This document shows positions 43,781 to 53,557 of a stretch of DNA of 64,000 nucleotides, one piece after another. The number at the start of each line of letters is the position of its first letter. Position 1 is the stretch's first letter. The position numbers and the translations under genes were made by a program. Origin of the DNA: Paenibacillus sp. 1011MAR3C5 (GTDB lineage Bacteria > Bacillota > Bacilli > Paenibacillales > Paenibacillaceae). The DNA lies in NCBI RefSeq assembly GCF_003591485.1, contig NZ_QZCF01000001.1, positions 930,001 to 994,000 of the forward strand, in the 5' to 3' direction. The notes under the pieces are model-generated. The model saw nothing but the letters and a program-made list of their open reading frames with translations, had not been told where the DNA came from and did no database searches.

Positions 43781-44329
43781 ACCTTTGAGACAGCTCCTGT
43801 TTTTGTTGGTTTATGAGTCGCAAGTTATTGTTTGGCAGCAGCTGCGGAGTAGCTCTAAGCCGTGTTTTACAGCTTGCAGGTGCTCGGGGCGCGGCCACGA
43901 ATGCTCTAAGCCGATTTTCTCGGCTTGCAGACGCTCGGGGCGCGGCCACGAATGCTCTAAGCCGATTTTCTCGGCTTGCAGACGCTCGGGGCGCGGCCAC
44001 GAATGCTCTAAGCCGATTTACTCGGCTTACAGACGCTCGGGGCGCGGCCACGAATGCTCTAAGCCGATTTTCTCGGCTTGCAGACACTCGGGGCGCGGCC
44101 ACGAATGCTCTAAGCCGATTTCTCGGCTTGCAGACGCTCGGGACGCGGCCACGAATGCTCTAAGCCGATTTTCTCGGCTTGCAGACGCTCGGGACGCGGC
44201 CACGAATGCTCTAAGCCGATTTTCTCGGCTTGCAGACGCTCGGGGCGCGGCCACGAATGCTCTAAGCCGATTTTCTCGGCTTGCAGCTCAGCTTTCCTCT
44301 CGGCTCACACTGAGGCTATCTCAAAAAGT
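43781..44329. mobile_element. Inverted-repeat-bounded element containing the 51-bp array
   Basis: ACCTTTGAGACAGCTCC (43781-43797) and the complement of GAGGCTATCTCAAAAAGT (44312-44329) are imperfect inverted repeats of about 17 bases that face each other across the repeat array. The ends resemble those of the element at 1559-1773 (ACTTTTTGAACAGCC against ACTTTTTGAGATAGCC). No transposase gene is inside, and no clear target duplication was found. It may be a MITE-like element that has picked up a minisatellite. Confidence 0.45.
43882..44288. repeat. Eight tandem 51-bp repeats, each with a hairpin
   Basis: Eight head-to-tail copies start at 43882, 43933, 43984, 44035, 44086, 44136, 44187 and 44238; the fifth is 50 bp, the others 51. 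A degenerate half unit precedes them (from 43853). Each copy contains AAGCCGA-loop-TCGGCTT, a seven-base stem with a five-base loop, and a GC-rich CGGGGCGCGGCCACG block. Variants (ACTC for GCTC, GGGAC for GGGGC, one TTTAC loop with compensating-type change nearby) show some drift. Because 51 is divisible by three, several frames stay open on both strands, but none has a start signal. Confidence 0.9.
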
Positions 44330-44401
44330 ATCGTTAGATGACTGATGGACGCCCCATCTTACAACTAATGGCACAACCATTGCTCCTCAGTTTCGTGTGA
44401 A

Positions 44402-47400
44402 TTATTTCTTATTAAGCAGTTCAAACACTTTCAAGATAACTTTCGCCGCTTCAGCTCTGGTTGTCTTGTCATCTGCGGCAAACTTGCCATTGCCTTTCCC
44501 TTCCATAATGCCTTGCTTCTGCATGGCATCAATAGCCCATTTCGCCCAGCTTGGCATGCTGGCATTGTCGGCGAACGAGGTTTGAGCATTCGCTTGCTCC
44601 GCCGCATGTAATGCCCTGCCGATCATGACAGCCATCTCAGCGCGAGAGATGAGCGCTTTCGGACGGAAGGTGCCATCCTCGTAGCCTTGAATAATGCCGG
44701 CATTCACAGCCAGCTGCACCGACTCCTTCGCCCAGCCGCTGACGGAAGTCTCGTCGGTGAATCCAGGTGCCGCCTGATTTTCCTTAAGACCTAAAGCTTT
44801 CACAATCAGATGAGCGAATTCTTCTCTCGTAATTTGACCCTCCGGTCGGAAAGAACCGTCCGGATATCCCGTAATCAGACCAAGCGCAACTGCGCGTTCG
44901 ATCGTCCCTTTTGCCCAATGCCCGGTGATATCGCCCAATACAGGCGTATTCGGATCGACAGGAGTCGTCGGTCCCTCGCCTTCCTCCCCAGGGTCCGTGT
45001 TTCCTCCCGGCTCCGTACCCGGGCCCGGGTCTGGATCGGTGCTTGCGACAGGCGTCTTGACCAAACGCAGGTTGCTGGCCTTCGATTGATTGCCCGCTGC
45101 GTCATAGGCAATAACCATGTACGCATATTGCGTGTTCGATTTCAGCCTCGTATCTCTGAACTTCGTATCGGTCGTCGTTGCGATCTCCACATCATCACGA
45201 TAGATCTTGTAGCCCGCTACGCCCAGATTGTCCGTAGACGGCAGCCAGCTCAGCTCGATCGTCGAGGATGATGCAGCTCTGGCCTGATCAATGACCGCTG
45301 CAGTCGGCGCTTCCGTGTCCACAATCGTAGGCGTCCACCAGTTGCCGGATGTTACGATCATGCTGAGCAAACGAATGTTATTGCTGAAATATACCGTATC
45401 CTCCGTAGAAGGCGCTGCATTGTAATCCCACAGATCATTCAGCCACTTCTGATTGGAGGCGTCCAGCATCGCTCCTACCATGAAGGGCGCGGTAAAGGTC
45501 AGGTCGGACCATTCCTCAAGCTCTGTTGTACCATCCAAGGTATACCCGCTCTTGATGTTGGCAGGTTTATCTCCCGCTTTCTTGCGAATCCATTCTGTCA
45601 TTTTGTTCAGTTGGTCTTTGGCTCTGCTCTCCCTTGTAATAAGGAAGTCCGTTCCAAGGCGCCATGGCGTTCTTGCAGAGTTATAATAGTAATCGCCGTC
45701 ATTCTCCGATTCCAGGAATCCAGGCGGCGCAGGGATAAAGGCTTCACCATCGCGAATAACGAAATCCGGGATAAGTCCCGTATCCTTGCTATGCGATTGA
45801 TAAAGCCCGTTCAGGATGCTGTACGTGCTGTCAATGACTTGATCCCAGCGCTTGTCGCCCGTTACCACGCGGAAGTCTTTCAAGTGCTGCAGCATCCAGT
45901 CCGATGGCCTTGTCGCGCTTCCCCACTTGCCCGAGGTTGCCCAATCCGCCAGACGCAGCGTCCAATCGGACTTGTTCACTTCGCTGTCCATAATGGCGTT
46001 AATCAGCGTTTTGGCTTCTTCGAGATAGTTAATATCTCCCTTGCTGCCCCACTGGCTATGGGCCAATAGCAAGGCATACGCGATATCCAAATCCCCGTCG
46101 ATTGCGGAATCTACGCCGCTGACGCTTAGGATTGCCGAGCCTGTATCGCCTTGCTTCCAAGCCATGAGCGCAGGATTGATTTCGCTCGGATGGGCTTTGA
46201 AGTAGTGGAACATGGCGTCAAAGTCAGCCTTCGATTCTTCGTCGTTCTGAGCCATTAATGCCAGGATCAGCATGCCGTAGCCATGCGCTTCCGATACCGT
46301 AATGGGCATGAAGGTAATGTCGCCTTCCGTCTCTTCTTCAAACCAGCTTCCATCGGCATACCACACATACTTTTCAGTCGTTGTCGTATTGTATGGATTC
46401 GTCTTCAAGTATTTCGCTTTCCATTCCTTGAACAGCTTCAGCACCGTTGCATCCATCTGCTCTTGCGTCACATGATTCGGCTTGATGCTGCCCTCCGCAT
46501 AAGCGGTGTGCTGAGGGAACGGCTTGAACGGACCTTCCCCATCTTTGCCGGAGAGTGTTTTAACTTCCGCACTATTGCTGGCGAGCGATTCGATATTTTC
46601 CGGGCTAAAGGCTTTGACGCTATAACGATAGGTCTTGCCCGGTGTCAATCCGATATCGATATAAGACGTGACGTTCCCCGCTACCGTAGCGATCTTCACC
46701 GCATCCCGGTACACCCGGTAGCCGCTAACCTCCACATTGCCGGAAGATGCTGTCCATGACAGGTTCACCTGATATTCCGAGACCGCAGTTCCTTTCAGCC
46801 CAGTAGGCGCGGATGGCGGCTCTTCGTCCACGGGACCTTCGATGGTCGTCACCTCGACCGCGTCGGAGTTTATTCTAGCCCCAACAGCTTTGACGATAAA
46901 GTCGTATTTTTTGGCCGGGTTCAGTCCCTTCACCTCAAAGCTGTACGACTTCTGGCCAGCCTTCGCAGGAATATATTCGCTCCAATGCGTCAGCACCTTG
47001 TCGTTCTTCTCGTAGATTCGGAAGCCTCTGACCGGCTCGTCGCTGGTCGCTGGCGTGTTCCAGGTCAGGGTTACCGTTGTCCCGTCGAGCTTCAACTCCA
47101 CCGACTCTGGCACAGCCGGCTTCACGTCGGTTCTCTTAATGCCGTACTTGTCGTATTCTATCAAGCCATTGCCTACCGTGCCTGCCTTCCCTTCATCGTC
47201 AACGGCAGCCGTATACGACTTGAAGGACAGCACCTCTTGCGTGATTGAGACATCGGTAAACATCTTTTTGGATGGCTGTTCATTCACATCCGCGAAGAAA
47301 TGATCGTATAGAACCGGATTGCCGTCCTCGTCCAGCTTCACAATCGCATTCCAATTCTCGTCGAACTCATACTGATACTCCGCTTTCTGATAAAACTTAT

Positions 47401-50353
47401 TGCCCAGTGCATTCGGCATCAAGTAGATCGTGCCTTTAGGATTAACCGCATTGCCGTTAGCATCGAATGTGAGAGCGGAACGCGGCACCACCTCGTTGCC
47501 GTACATCTGGAAGGAACGCATATACATATGGTCATGCGCCTCGAATACCATATCGATGCCCAGCTCATCGAATACCGGAATCAGATGCTGGCGGTAGAAT
47601 TGTACGCGGGCGTCTTCGTACTTCGAAGAGTTGTCGCCGGAGGCGTATGGACTCTTATGGAAGGTGACAAACTTCCATTTCTTATCCGACTTCGCTACCA
47701 TATTGCGCATCCAATCGAGCTGAGCGCGGAATTCCGGATCTTCCCAATCAATGCTTTTGCCGTCGGAAGCCAGACCGCCCTCGAATTGCGAATTGAATAC
47801 CATATACAAGGCGTCGCCGTATTCGAACGAATAGACAGAGCCCTCATGCGTGCCCTCTACGACCTGCTGCGGCACATTGAAATGATGGTAGAAATTATTG
47901 CTGTCAGTCGTGACATCGCCGTCATAGTCGTTCACCTCATGGCCGCCAAGCACAGGCACATACGGCACTTTCAGCAAGGTGTCCTCGGCTACGCTGAGCA
48001 TCCACTGCCATTGCGTCTCCAAGTCGCCGTTATCCACCAGATCCCCGGCTACGATAATAAATTTCGGATCGCCGATGAAGTCGGCAGCTTTCTTGAACGT
48101 ATCGGCCCATGGCTCAAAATTCGTCAGCGTGGACGCTTGCGAATCCGCGCCTACGATGAACCGGTAATCCTGATGCTCGGCCGCATCTGTTGTAAAGGTG
48201 CCGATCTTGCTCCAGGAGCCTTCCTCGCCGTTGCCGAGACGGAACTTGTACGTCGTCCCCGGCTTGAGGCCGTCCGCAATAGCTTTATGGCTGTAGAATT
48301 TCGTCTTCGTATTGGTCGCCCGATCTGCGGCGATCATATACGTCTCTACAACATCCTCTGTTCCTTCGAACACAAGCGTGCCGTCCGCAGGGAAGATGCC
48401 TCCTTGAACCTTGCTTGCTTCAGCAACCTCGGCAACGGTGCCCGTCGAAGAATCCGTATACCAGGCAAATCCGATGCTGGTGCGCGGGTCGCCGTTGAAC
48501 GACATCGTCACAAGCTTAGGCTTAAGCGGCGACTCCGCCACTTGGAAGCTCCATACATAATCTTGATTTAACGGAACGCCATCGGCGCCCTTTATCATTT
48601 CTTTAGGAATCGTGACCGTATACGTCTCACCGTAAGTAAGTGCAGGCGCGGTTATGGTAAGCGTATCCCGCTTGGCACTGTCAACCGCAGCAGCTACATC
48701 CTTCACAGCCGCTTGCTTGGAATCCGCCAAGCGCACCTGGCCGTTGCCTGTTACGGCAATCTCCTTGCTGAATTGAACGCTAAGAGGCGTCGTCGGATCC
48801 ACATTAATGGCCTGATGTGCTGGCGTTGCCAGAATCGCAAGCGTTGGAATTACGACTTCCCCGCCATTCGAATCTCCTTTGACCGCCACATTGCTGATGT
48901 AGCTGGAGCCCGATGCTCCCACAGCCGCGTTGCTCGCCGTATTGGTCGGCGTCGTGGACGTGACTACCCAGCGGATATAGAGCATATCCCGGTCGTCCGC
49001 CTCTGCCGGCAGCGGCTGTTCGATGAGCTGAGCAGCTGTGGCATAGCTGCCGTTTACAAGCTTTAGCTGTGTCTGCGGTACATCCTTCCATTCTGTACCG
49101 TCAACGCTGTATTGCAGTTTGAAATCGGCAGGGCCCGATCCCGAAGAGCGCTGCTTGGACGACACTTTAATTCCCACATGCCCTTTTGTCGGGAGAGCCG
49201 CCATCCAATATTTCGACCCTGTTCCGTTGTCCCAGCCCTGGTATTGCACGCTGTTCTCCTCGGGAGAGTTGGTCACCGCCTCATAGCTTGGTCCACCTAC
49301 GGCGCGTAGAGTAGCTGCGCTGCTGTAAACGCCTTCCGTAGACTTATGAATGCCTGCTTGGCCTTCCTCAGCAAGAAAGCTGGACCATGCAGCAAGCGTC
49401 TCCGCCGCTTTATCCTTTGTCTTCACGATTACGGCAGCGCTTTTGCCCGACTCGTTATCTCTGGCGTCATAAGCGCTAATCTCGTAGGAGTAAGAAGTCC
49501 CCAGCTTCAACCCCGAATCGGTATACGTTGTGCCCGAAGTATCGCCTACTTTCACATTATCGCGATAAATTGCGTAGCCGGTTACGGCTTCATTATCCGT
49601 AGACGCATCCCATGACAAGGCAATCGACTGATGGGTCAAGGCCGTTCCTTTTATATTAGCGGGAACGGACGGCGCTTCTTCATCCACGATGATGACCGCG
49701 CCATCTACTGCCTTCCCTTTCAGAACGACATCATGCAGCGTACTGACACCCCATTCTCCGATCTCTCCCCGATCCGGATTAGCTACATTCGTGGATGAGA
49801 CCACCCAGCGGATGTAGACTTGGTCCTGGTTAGCAAGGGAGGCAGGCAGCGCTTCATCAACCAGCCTGCACTTGTCGTTGGAGCATGAGCTCGATGGAGG
49901 CAGCTCCAACTCTTTGATTTTGGTCCAGGTCGTTCTATCCGTGCTGACCTCGATTGCAAAATCCTTCGGCCCGGAATTGCCTGACCGCTGCCACGAGGAC
50001 AATGTCAGATTTTCAAAGTTTTTGGTAGACACGGCAGCCAGCCAATACTTGGTTCCTACCCCGTCCCGCCATTCTACATATCCGGGCTGACCCGGATCAT
50101 ACTTTGTACCGCCCACAATGGTCAGCTCAGCATCTGCACGGTTGACGCCCCCGCTTGCCGGGCGGGCCGGATCGGCGCCTAGCGCCGCCCCCGTCCACTC
50201 TGCTATCGTATACACTTCATCCGCAGCAGGAGCGGCATAAGCCCGATTCATACCGAAGCCCGAACCGCCTATCGTTCCTGCAATCATGATTAACACCATG
50301 ATGATAGCTATTGCCCGTGATATTCTATGAGCGTATCTCACTGGTATAAACAA
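44402..50353 (-). CDS. Giant S-layer-anchored fusion: metallophosphoesterase plus GH8 glycoside hydrolase
   Basis: About 1983 residues from TTG 50353, seven bases after GAGGAGG; the ATG upstream lacks such a site. Order: signal peptide; two related beta-sandwich modules (both with GTKYWLAA/GSKYWMAA and YIRWVVSSTN/YIRWVVTSTT) separated by an FN3 domain; a Big_5-like domain (ILATPAHQAINVDPTTPLSV); a purple-acid-phosphatase-like N domain and a calcineurin-type phosphoesterase (VGADSQAS, VAGDLVDNGD, LGGHEVND, TFHKSPY, EAHDHMYMRS); two FN3 domains; a GH8 domain (about 1275-1677, VSEAHGYGM and IDGDLDIAYAL); FN3; an acidic linker; and three SLH domains (about 1806-1983). It should be displayed on the cell wall. 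The phosphoesterase GNHE motif reads GGHE. Substrates unknown. Confidence 0.85.
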   Translation of the reverse strand: MFIPVRYAHRISRAIAIIMVLIMIAGTIGGSGFGMNRAYAAPAADEVYTIAEWTGAALGADPARPASGGVNRADAELTIVGGTKYDPGQPGYVEWRDGVGTKYWLAAVSTKNFENLTLSSWQRSGNSGPKDFAIEVSTDRTTWTKIKELELPPSSSCSNDKCRLVDEALPASLANQDQVYIRWVVSSTNVANPDRGEIGEWGVSTLHDVVLKGKAVDGAVIIVDEEAPSVPANIKGTALTHQSIALSWDASTDNEAVTGYAIYRDNVKVGDTSGTTYTDSGLKLGTSYSYEISAYDARDNESGKSAAVIVKTKDKAAETLAAWSSFLAEEGQAGIHKSTEGVYSSAATLRAVGGPSYEAVTNSPEENSVQYQGWDNGTGSKYWMAALPTKGHVGIKVSSKQRSSGSGPADFKLQYSVDGTEWKDVPQTQLKLVNGSYATAAQLIEQPLPAEADDRDMLYIRWVVTSTTPTNTASNAAVGASGSSYISNVAVKGDSNGGEVVIPTLAILATPAHQAINVDPTTPLSVQFSKEIAVTGNGQVRLADSKQAAVKDVAAAVDSAKRDTLTITAPALTYGETYTVTIPKEMIKGADGVPLNQDYVWSFQVAESPLKPKLVTMSFNGDPRTSIGFAWYTDSSTGTVAEVAEASKVQGGIFPADGTLVFEGTEDVVETYMIAADRATNTKTKFYSHKAIADGLKPGTTYKFRLGNGEEGSWSKIGTFTTDAAEHQDYRFIVGADSQASTLTNFEPWADTFKKAADFIGDPKFIIVAGDLVDNGDLETQWQWMLSVAEDTLLKVPYVPVLGGHEVNDYDGDVTTDSNNFYHHFNVPQQVVEGTHEGSVYSFEYGDALYMVFNSQFEGGLASDGKSIDWEDPEFRAQLDWMRNMVAKSDKKWKFVTFHKSPYASGDNSSKYEDARVQFYRQHLIPVFDELGIDMVFEAHDHMYMRSFQMYGNEVVPRSALTFDANGNAVNPKGTIYLMPNALGNKFYQKAEYQYEFDENWNAIVKLDEDGNPVLYDHFFADVNEQPSKKMFTDVSITQEVLSFKSYTAAVDDEGKAGTVGNGLIEYDKYGIKRTDVKPAVPESVELKLDGTTVTLTWNTPATSDEPVRGFRIYEKNDKVLTHWSEYIPAKAGQKSYSFEVKGLNPAKKYDFIVKAVGARINSDAVEVTTIEGPVDEEPPSAPTGLKGTAVSEYQVNLSWTASSGNVEVSGYRVYRDAVKIATVAGNVTSYIDIGLTPGKTYRYSVKAFSPENIESLASNSAEVKTLSGKDGEGPFKPFPQHTAYAEGSIKPNHVTQEQMDATVLKLFKEWKAKYLKTNPYNTTTTEKYVWYADGSWFEEETEGDITFMPITVSEAHGYGMLILALMAQNDEESKADFDAMFHYFKAHPSEINPALMAWKQGDTGSAILSVSGVDSAIDGDLDIAYALLLAHSQWGSKGDINYLEEAKTLINAIMDSEVNKSDWTLRLADWATSGKWGSATRPSDWMLQHLKDFRVVTGDKRWDQVIDSTYSILNGLYQSHSKDTGLIPDFVIRDGEAFIPAPPGFLESENDGDYYYNSARTPWRLGTDFLITRESRAKDQLNKMTEWIRKKAGDKPANIKSGYTLDGTTELEEWSDLTFTAPFMVGAMLDASNQKWLNDLWDYNAAPSTEDTVYFSNNIRLLSMIVTSGNWWTPTIVDTEAPTAAVIDQARAASSSTIELSWLPSTDNLGVAGYKIYRDDVEIATTTDTKFRDTRLKSNTQYAYMVIAYDAAGNQSKASNLRLVKTPVASTDPDPGPGTEPGGNTDPGEEGEGPTTPVDPNTPVLGDITGHWAKGTIERAVALGLITGYPDGSFRPEGQITREEFAHLIVKALGLKENQAAPGFTDETSVSGWAKESVQLAVNAGIIQGYEDGTFRPKALISRAEMAVMIGRALHAAEQANAQTSFADNASMPSWAKWAIDAMQKQGIMEGKGNGKFAADDKTTRAEAAKVILKVFELLNKK

Positions 50354-50541
50354 CTTGATTCCTCCTCTTCTCATGAGGTTCAAATGCTGGGTACAAATGC
50401 TGGGTACCCGTGTGCCCTCGTATTCTGTTGGTGCCTTGCTTCCAGGACAACTATAGCTCCCAACTATTAAAGCAGTGTCAACCAAATGCAGAGATGTTGT
50501 AAAGGGGGAGTGCTGCATACTGGCAAACATGATGCCAGCTC

Positions 50542-52362
50542 TTAGCCTCCATTAATAAGGAGAACCGGACGTTTGGATGATGTGGAGTTTTCTTTTGTCG
50601 CCAGAACCGCTCCGGCATCATGGTCAATCCCCACAATACGGAACGAAACCGTGTCGCTCGATTGCGAATTGACGAACGATGTGACATCCAGATAGATGTA
50701 GCCAGGTGTCGCGGTTGCCGTAGCCGAGCCTTGTGAAACGCCCGCTTCGGTCGGCTGATTCGCGAAGGTGATCGAGGCCTCAGACCACATATTGTTGTAG
50801 ATGCCGAATGCCCGGATCGGTACGGCGGCGGCATTGCTATGAACACTCTCCACATAGAGCCTGATCTTAGCCGAAGTAATCGGACCGCTCACCGATGATT
50901 TGATAAACTTCAAGTAACCCTGTCTGGCAAATGACAGATTCGGATCGTTTTTCTTCACGGTCATCGAGGTTTCCGTGCTGTAATTGATTGTGCTGTACGT
51001 GCCGCCTCTTACATACGTGTCCGATACGACAGGCAAGGTCACCCCGCTAGTCGAGCCGCCGCCCTGCGCAGTCGGCTTCCACCAGTTGCCTGAGATGTAG
51101 AGCAGGTTAAGCATATTGTACGAGTCGCTGAAATAGCTGGACTTCGCGTTTTTCATATAATCCCAGCCAGCATTCACCCATGCTTGGTTGCCGCTGCTTG
51201 CCGTAGCGCCGGAGATGAACGGTGAAGTGAATACAGCGGAGCTGTATGTGTTAAGCGCGGTTCCGCTAAGCGAGTAACCCGCCTTTACATTGGCTGGATT
51301 ATTGTTTGTTGCTCCTTTAATCCAGGTCGATATTTTATCCGCGATTGTCTTGCCGCGCGTCTCGCCGTACATGGCATAGTCCATCACCATTCTAAGCGGG
51401 ACTCTGGCTGCATTGTAGTAATATTGGTTGGTCTGCTGGAACTCGTTCAGGAACCACTCCGGAGCAGGCTGAGCAGGACTGTTAATAATAAAGTCGGAGA
51501 TCAGTCCGGTTGTCGGCGCATACGTATTGCTCACTTGGGAATAAGCCGTGTAGAGCGCGTTGATGACATTCAGCCACGTATTGTCACCGGTCACTTCATG
51601 GAAGGCGCGCAGATGGCTCATCATCCAGTCCGAAGGTCTGGAATTATGAGTTGTCTTGGAGTCCCAGTCCCCCAGATTCAGACGATTGTTGTTCGTTACG
51701 TTGCTCGATTTGATCGCATTGATCATTTTAACAGCTTCTTGCAAGTAGTTGATCGAACCGCCGGAGCCCCATTGGTTATGTGCCAAAATAAGCGAATAGG
51801 CGATGTCCAGATCACCATCCGTTGCCGAGCTGAAATGGCCTTGCGCATTGACATGGTCGGCTACGACCCAGCCCATCAGATTTGAATTTACAGAGCTTTT
51901 GAACGCTCTTGCCGTCTTGAACAGTCCGTCATAGATCGTTTTGGCATTGGCATCATGACCGGCCATGAGCGCTGTAATGATCATGCCGTAACCCTGTCCC
52001 TCGGAAGTGCCGAGCGGTACGAAGCCGCCCGAGCTGCCTGTAATCTCACCCTTTACATAGTAGCCGCCTGGCAGAGAGGCAAGATTGTTTTTCAGATACT
52101 TCCCTTTCCAATAATCATAGTAGGATGCGACCGACGCATTCATGGCTGCCTGGGTCACATGATTAGGTTTAATCATGCCGGAATAAGAGACTTGCTGTGG
52201 GAAAGGACGCATTTCACCTGCTCCATATACTGTATCCAATAGAAATGATTGCGTTTTCATAATTGTCATGAGCAAAGCCAGCACAAGGCCTATCATCATG
52301 ACTTTCCTCATCGTTTTACCGCTATTCAAGTCTTTCCCGCAATTAGCCAGATTCGTGTTCAT
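50542..52362 (-). CDS. Secreted GH8 glycoside hydrolase with C-terminal DNRLRE/CBM96-like module
   Basis: A 606-residue protein from ATG 52362, preceded by TTGGAGG. An N-terminal hydrophobic segment (VMMIGLVLALLMTIM) acts as signal. The GH8 domain (about 55-440) has the general-acid region TSEGQGYGMIITALMAGHDA and the Asp-containing TDGDLDIAYSLILAHNQWG. The C-terminal module (about 445-606, PVVSDTYVRGGTYSTINYST, LYVESVHSNAAAVPIRAFGI, NQPTEAG) is of the DNRLRE type. GH8 covers cellulases, lichenases, chitosanases and xylanases; which one cannot be decided. It lacks SLH domains, so it is probably released. Confidence 0.88.
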   Translation of the reverse strand: MNTNLANCGKDLNSGKTMRKVMMIGLVLALLMTIMKTQSFLLDTVYGAGEMRPFPQQVSYSGMIKPNHVTQAAMNASVASYYDYWKGKYLKNNLASLPGGYYVKGEITGSSGGFVPLGTSEGQGYGMIITALMAGHDANAKTIYDGLFKTARAFKSSVNSNLMGWVVADHVNAQGHFSSATDGDLDIAYSLILAHNQWGSGGSINYLQEAVKMINAIKSSNVTNNNRLNLGDWDSKTTHNSRPSDWMMSHLRAFHEVTGDNTWLNVINALYTAYSQVSNTYAPTTGLISDFIINSPAQPAPEWFLNEFQQTNQYYYNAARVPLRMVMDYAMYGETRGKTIADKISTWIKGATNNNPANVKAGYSLSGTALNTYSSAVFTSPFISGATASSGNQAWVNAGWDYMKNAKSSYFSDSYNMLNLLYISGNWWKPTAQGGGSTSGVTLPVVSDTYVRGGTYSTINYSTETSMTVKKNDPNLSFARQGYLKFIKSSVSGPITSAKIRLYVESVHSNAAAVPIRAFGIYNNMWSEASITFANQPTEAGVSQGSATATATPGYIYLDVTSFVNSQSSDTVSFRIVGIDHDAGAVLATKENSTSSKRPVLLINGG

Positions 52363-52447
52363 CACGACACCTCCAACGGATTGTATGAGACTTGAAGAGA
52401 AGAAATCGAGCAAGCCTTGCTCATCGCTATGCTATTCCTTATGCTGC

Positions 52448-53455
52448 TTACGGACGAAGCTGCCTTCTCGTAGATTCCCGGACAATTAGCTCCGGCTGAA
52501 GCTTGATATGCTCCACCGCATCATGATCATGCTCTTCCTTGTTCCCGATCTGCTTGAGCAGCAGCTCGATCGCCTGTGCGCCGATCGATTCGACGGGCTG
52601 GCGTACGGTTGTAAGCAATGGACGAAGCTGAGTCGCGAACAACTGGTCGTCATACCCGACGACTGATACATCATCCGGTATCCGTAGGCCGTTGTTCTTC
52701 AGCGCATCCATCACGCCGAATGCCATCATATCATCCCCGGCGAAGACAGCCGTGGGCAGACTTCCCGTCTGGATCCAGCGTTGCGCAATCTCGTATCCCG
52801 ATGGAATATCAAAGTTGCCTTGTTCAATCCGGGGTTCGAGTCCCGCCTCCGCCATCGCTTCCTTGTAGCCGCGAACCCTCTCCTTGCTGCTAAGGAACGA
52901 ATCGGAACCGCATATATGAGCAATAGAGACATGTCCAAGATCAATCAGATGTCTCGTCGCCTCGTAGCCGCCGCGGAAGTTGTCTACTTGCACGGACGGC
53001 GCGAGGGAGTTCTCTTGCTGATTATCGACGAGGACGTAAGGAATGTTTTTGCGTGTCAATTCCTGCTCATATCTCTCTTCGTTAATCGGGGACAACACAA
53101 TCATGCCGTCTACCCGATCCTCTTGAAATATCGCATTATGCATATCATTTTCATCTTCTTGCGAGATGAAGAGCGCCAGCAAGTAGTGATGCTCCGCCAT
53201 CTTATCATTGATTTCCTTCACAACGGCATCGAGGAAGGAGTCGTTCAGCGTCATGATCGCAATGCCGATAACCCCTGTCTTTCCCCGTGCGAGGCTGCGG
53301 GCGGCAGCGCTGGGAGAATAACCAAGCTCCTTCATAGCATGAAGAACCTTCAGCCGATTCTTCTCCCGCACCGTTCCCGCGTTATTAATGACCCGTGACA
53401 CTGTCACAACCGATAGTCCCGACTTCCGTGCCACGTCGAATATGTTCACTTTCAT
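52448..53455 (-). CDS. LacI-family transcriptional regulator
   Basis: A 335-residue repressor: N-terminal helix-turn-helix and hinge (MKVNIFDVARKSGLSVVTVS, YSPSAAARSLARGKT), then a periplasmic-binding-like sugar domain (GVIGIAIMTL, AVFAGDDMMAFGVMDAL, VVGYDD). It sits between GH8 genes on the same strand and most likely controls them. AAGCGCTT-type palindromes at 55.5-55.6 kb are its probable operators, since LacI/CcpA-type proteins bind such sequences. Confidence 0.92.
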   Translation of the reverse strand: MKVNIFDVARKSGLSVVTVSRVINNAGTVREKNRLKVLHAMKELGYSPSAAARSLARGKTGVIGIAIMTLNDSFLDAVVKEINDKMAEHHYLLALFISQEDENDMHNAIFQEDRVDGMIVLSPINEERYEQELTRKNIPYVLVDNQQENSLAPSVQVDNFRGGYEATRHLIDLGHVSIAHICGSDSFLSSKERVRGYKEAMAEAGLEPRIEQGNFDIPSGYEIAQRWIQTGSLPTAVFAGDDMMAFGVMDALKNNGLRIPDDVSVVGYDDQLFATQLRPLLTTVRQPVESIGAQAIELLLKQIGNKEEHDHDAVEHIKLQPELIVRESTRRQLRP

Positions 53456-53557
53456 CCGTGCTTCTCTCCTTGCGATAGTCCCGCGTATCTCTTTACGATA
53501 TCACATTTTGAGCGAAGTTGGCAGTACCGCTGCCTCGCACGGATCGAATCGACTGTC

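Noticed and set aside
43882..44288. Possible CRISPR array
   Set aside because: Units are directly contiguous with no variable spacers, and no cas genes are near.
43752..44345. Several long ORFs with a repeating 17-residue motif on both strands
   Set aside because: They arise because the 51-bp unit is divisible by three and free of stops in several frames. No Shine-Dalgarno or plausible start was found.
47528..48571. 347-codon plus-strand ORF inside the giant phosphoesterase/GH8 gene
   Set aside because: It is a shadow of the coding strand; the opposite frame carries intact catalytic motifs.
52831..52846. T-arm-like sequence GGGGTTCGAGTCCCGC suggesting a tRNA
   Set aside because: It lies inside the LacI gene, and no acceptor stem, D-arm or anticodon arm can be built around it.
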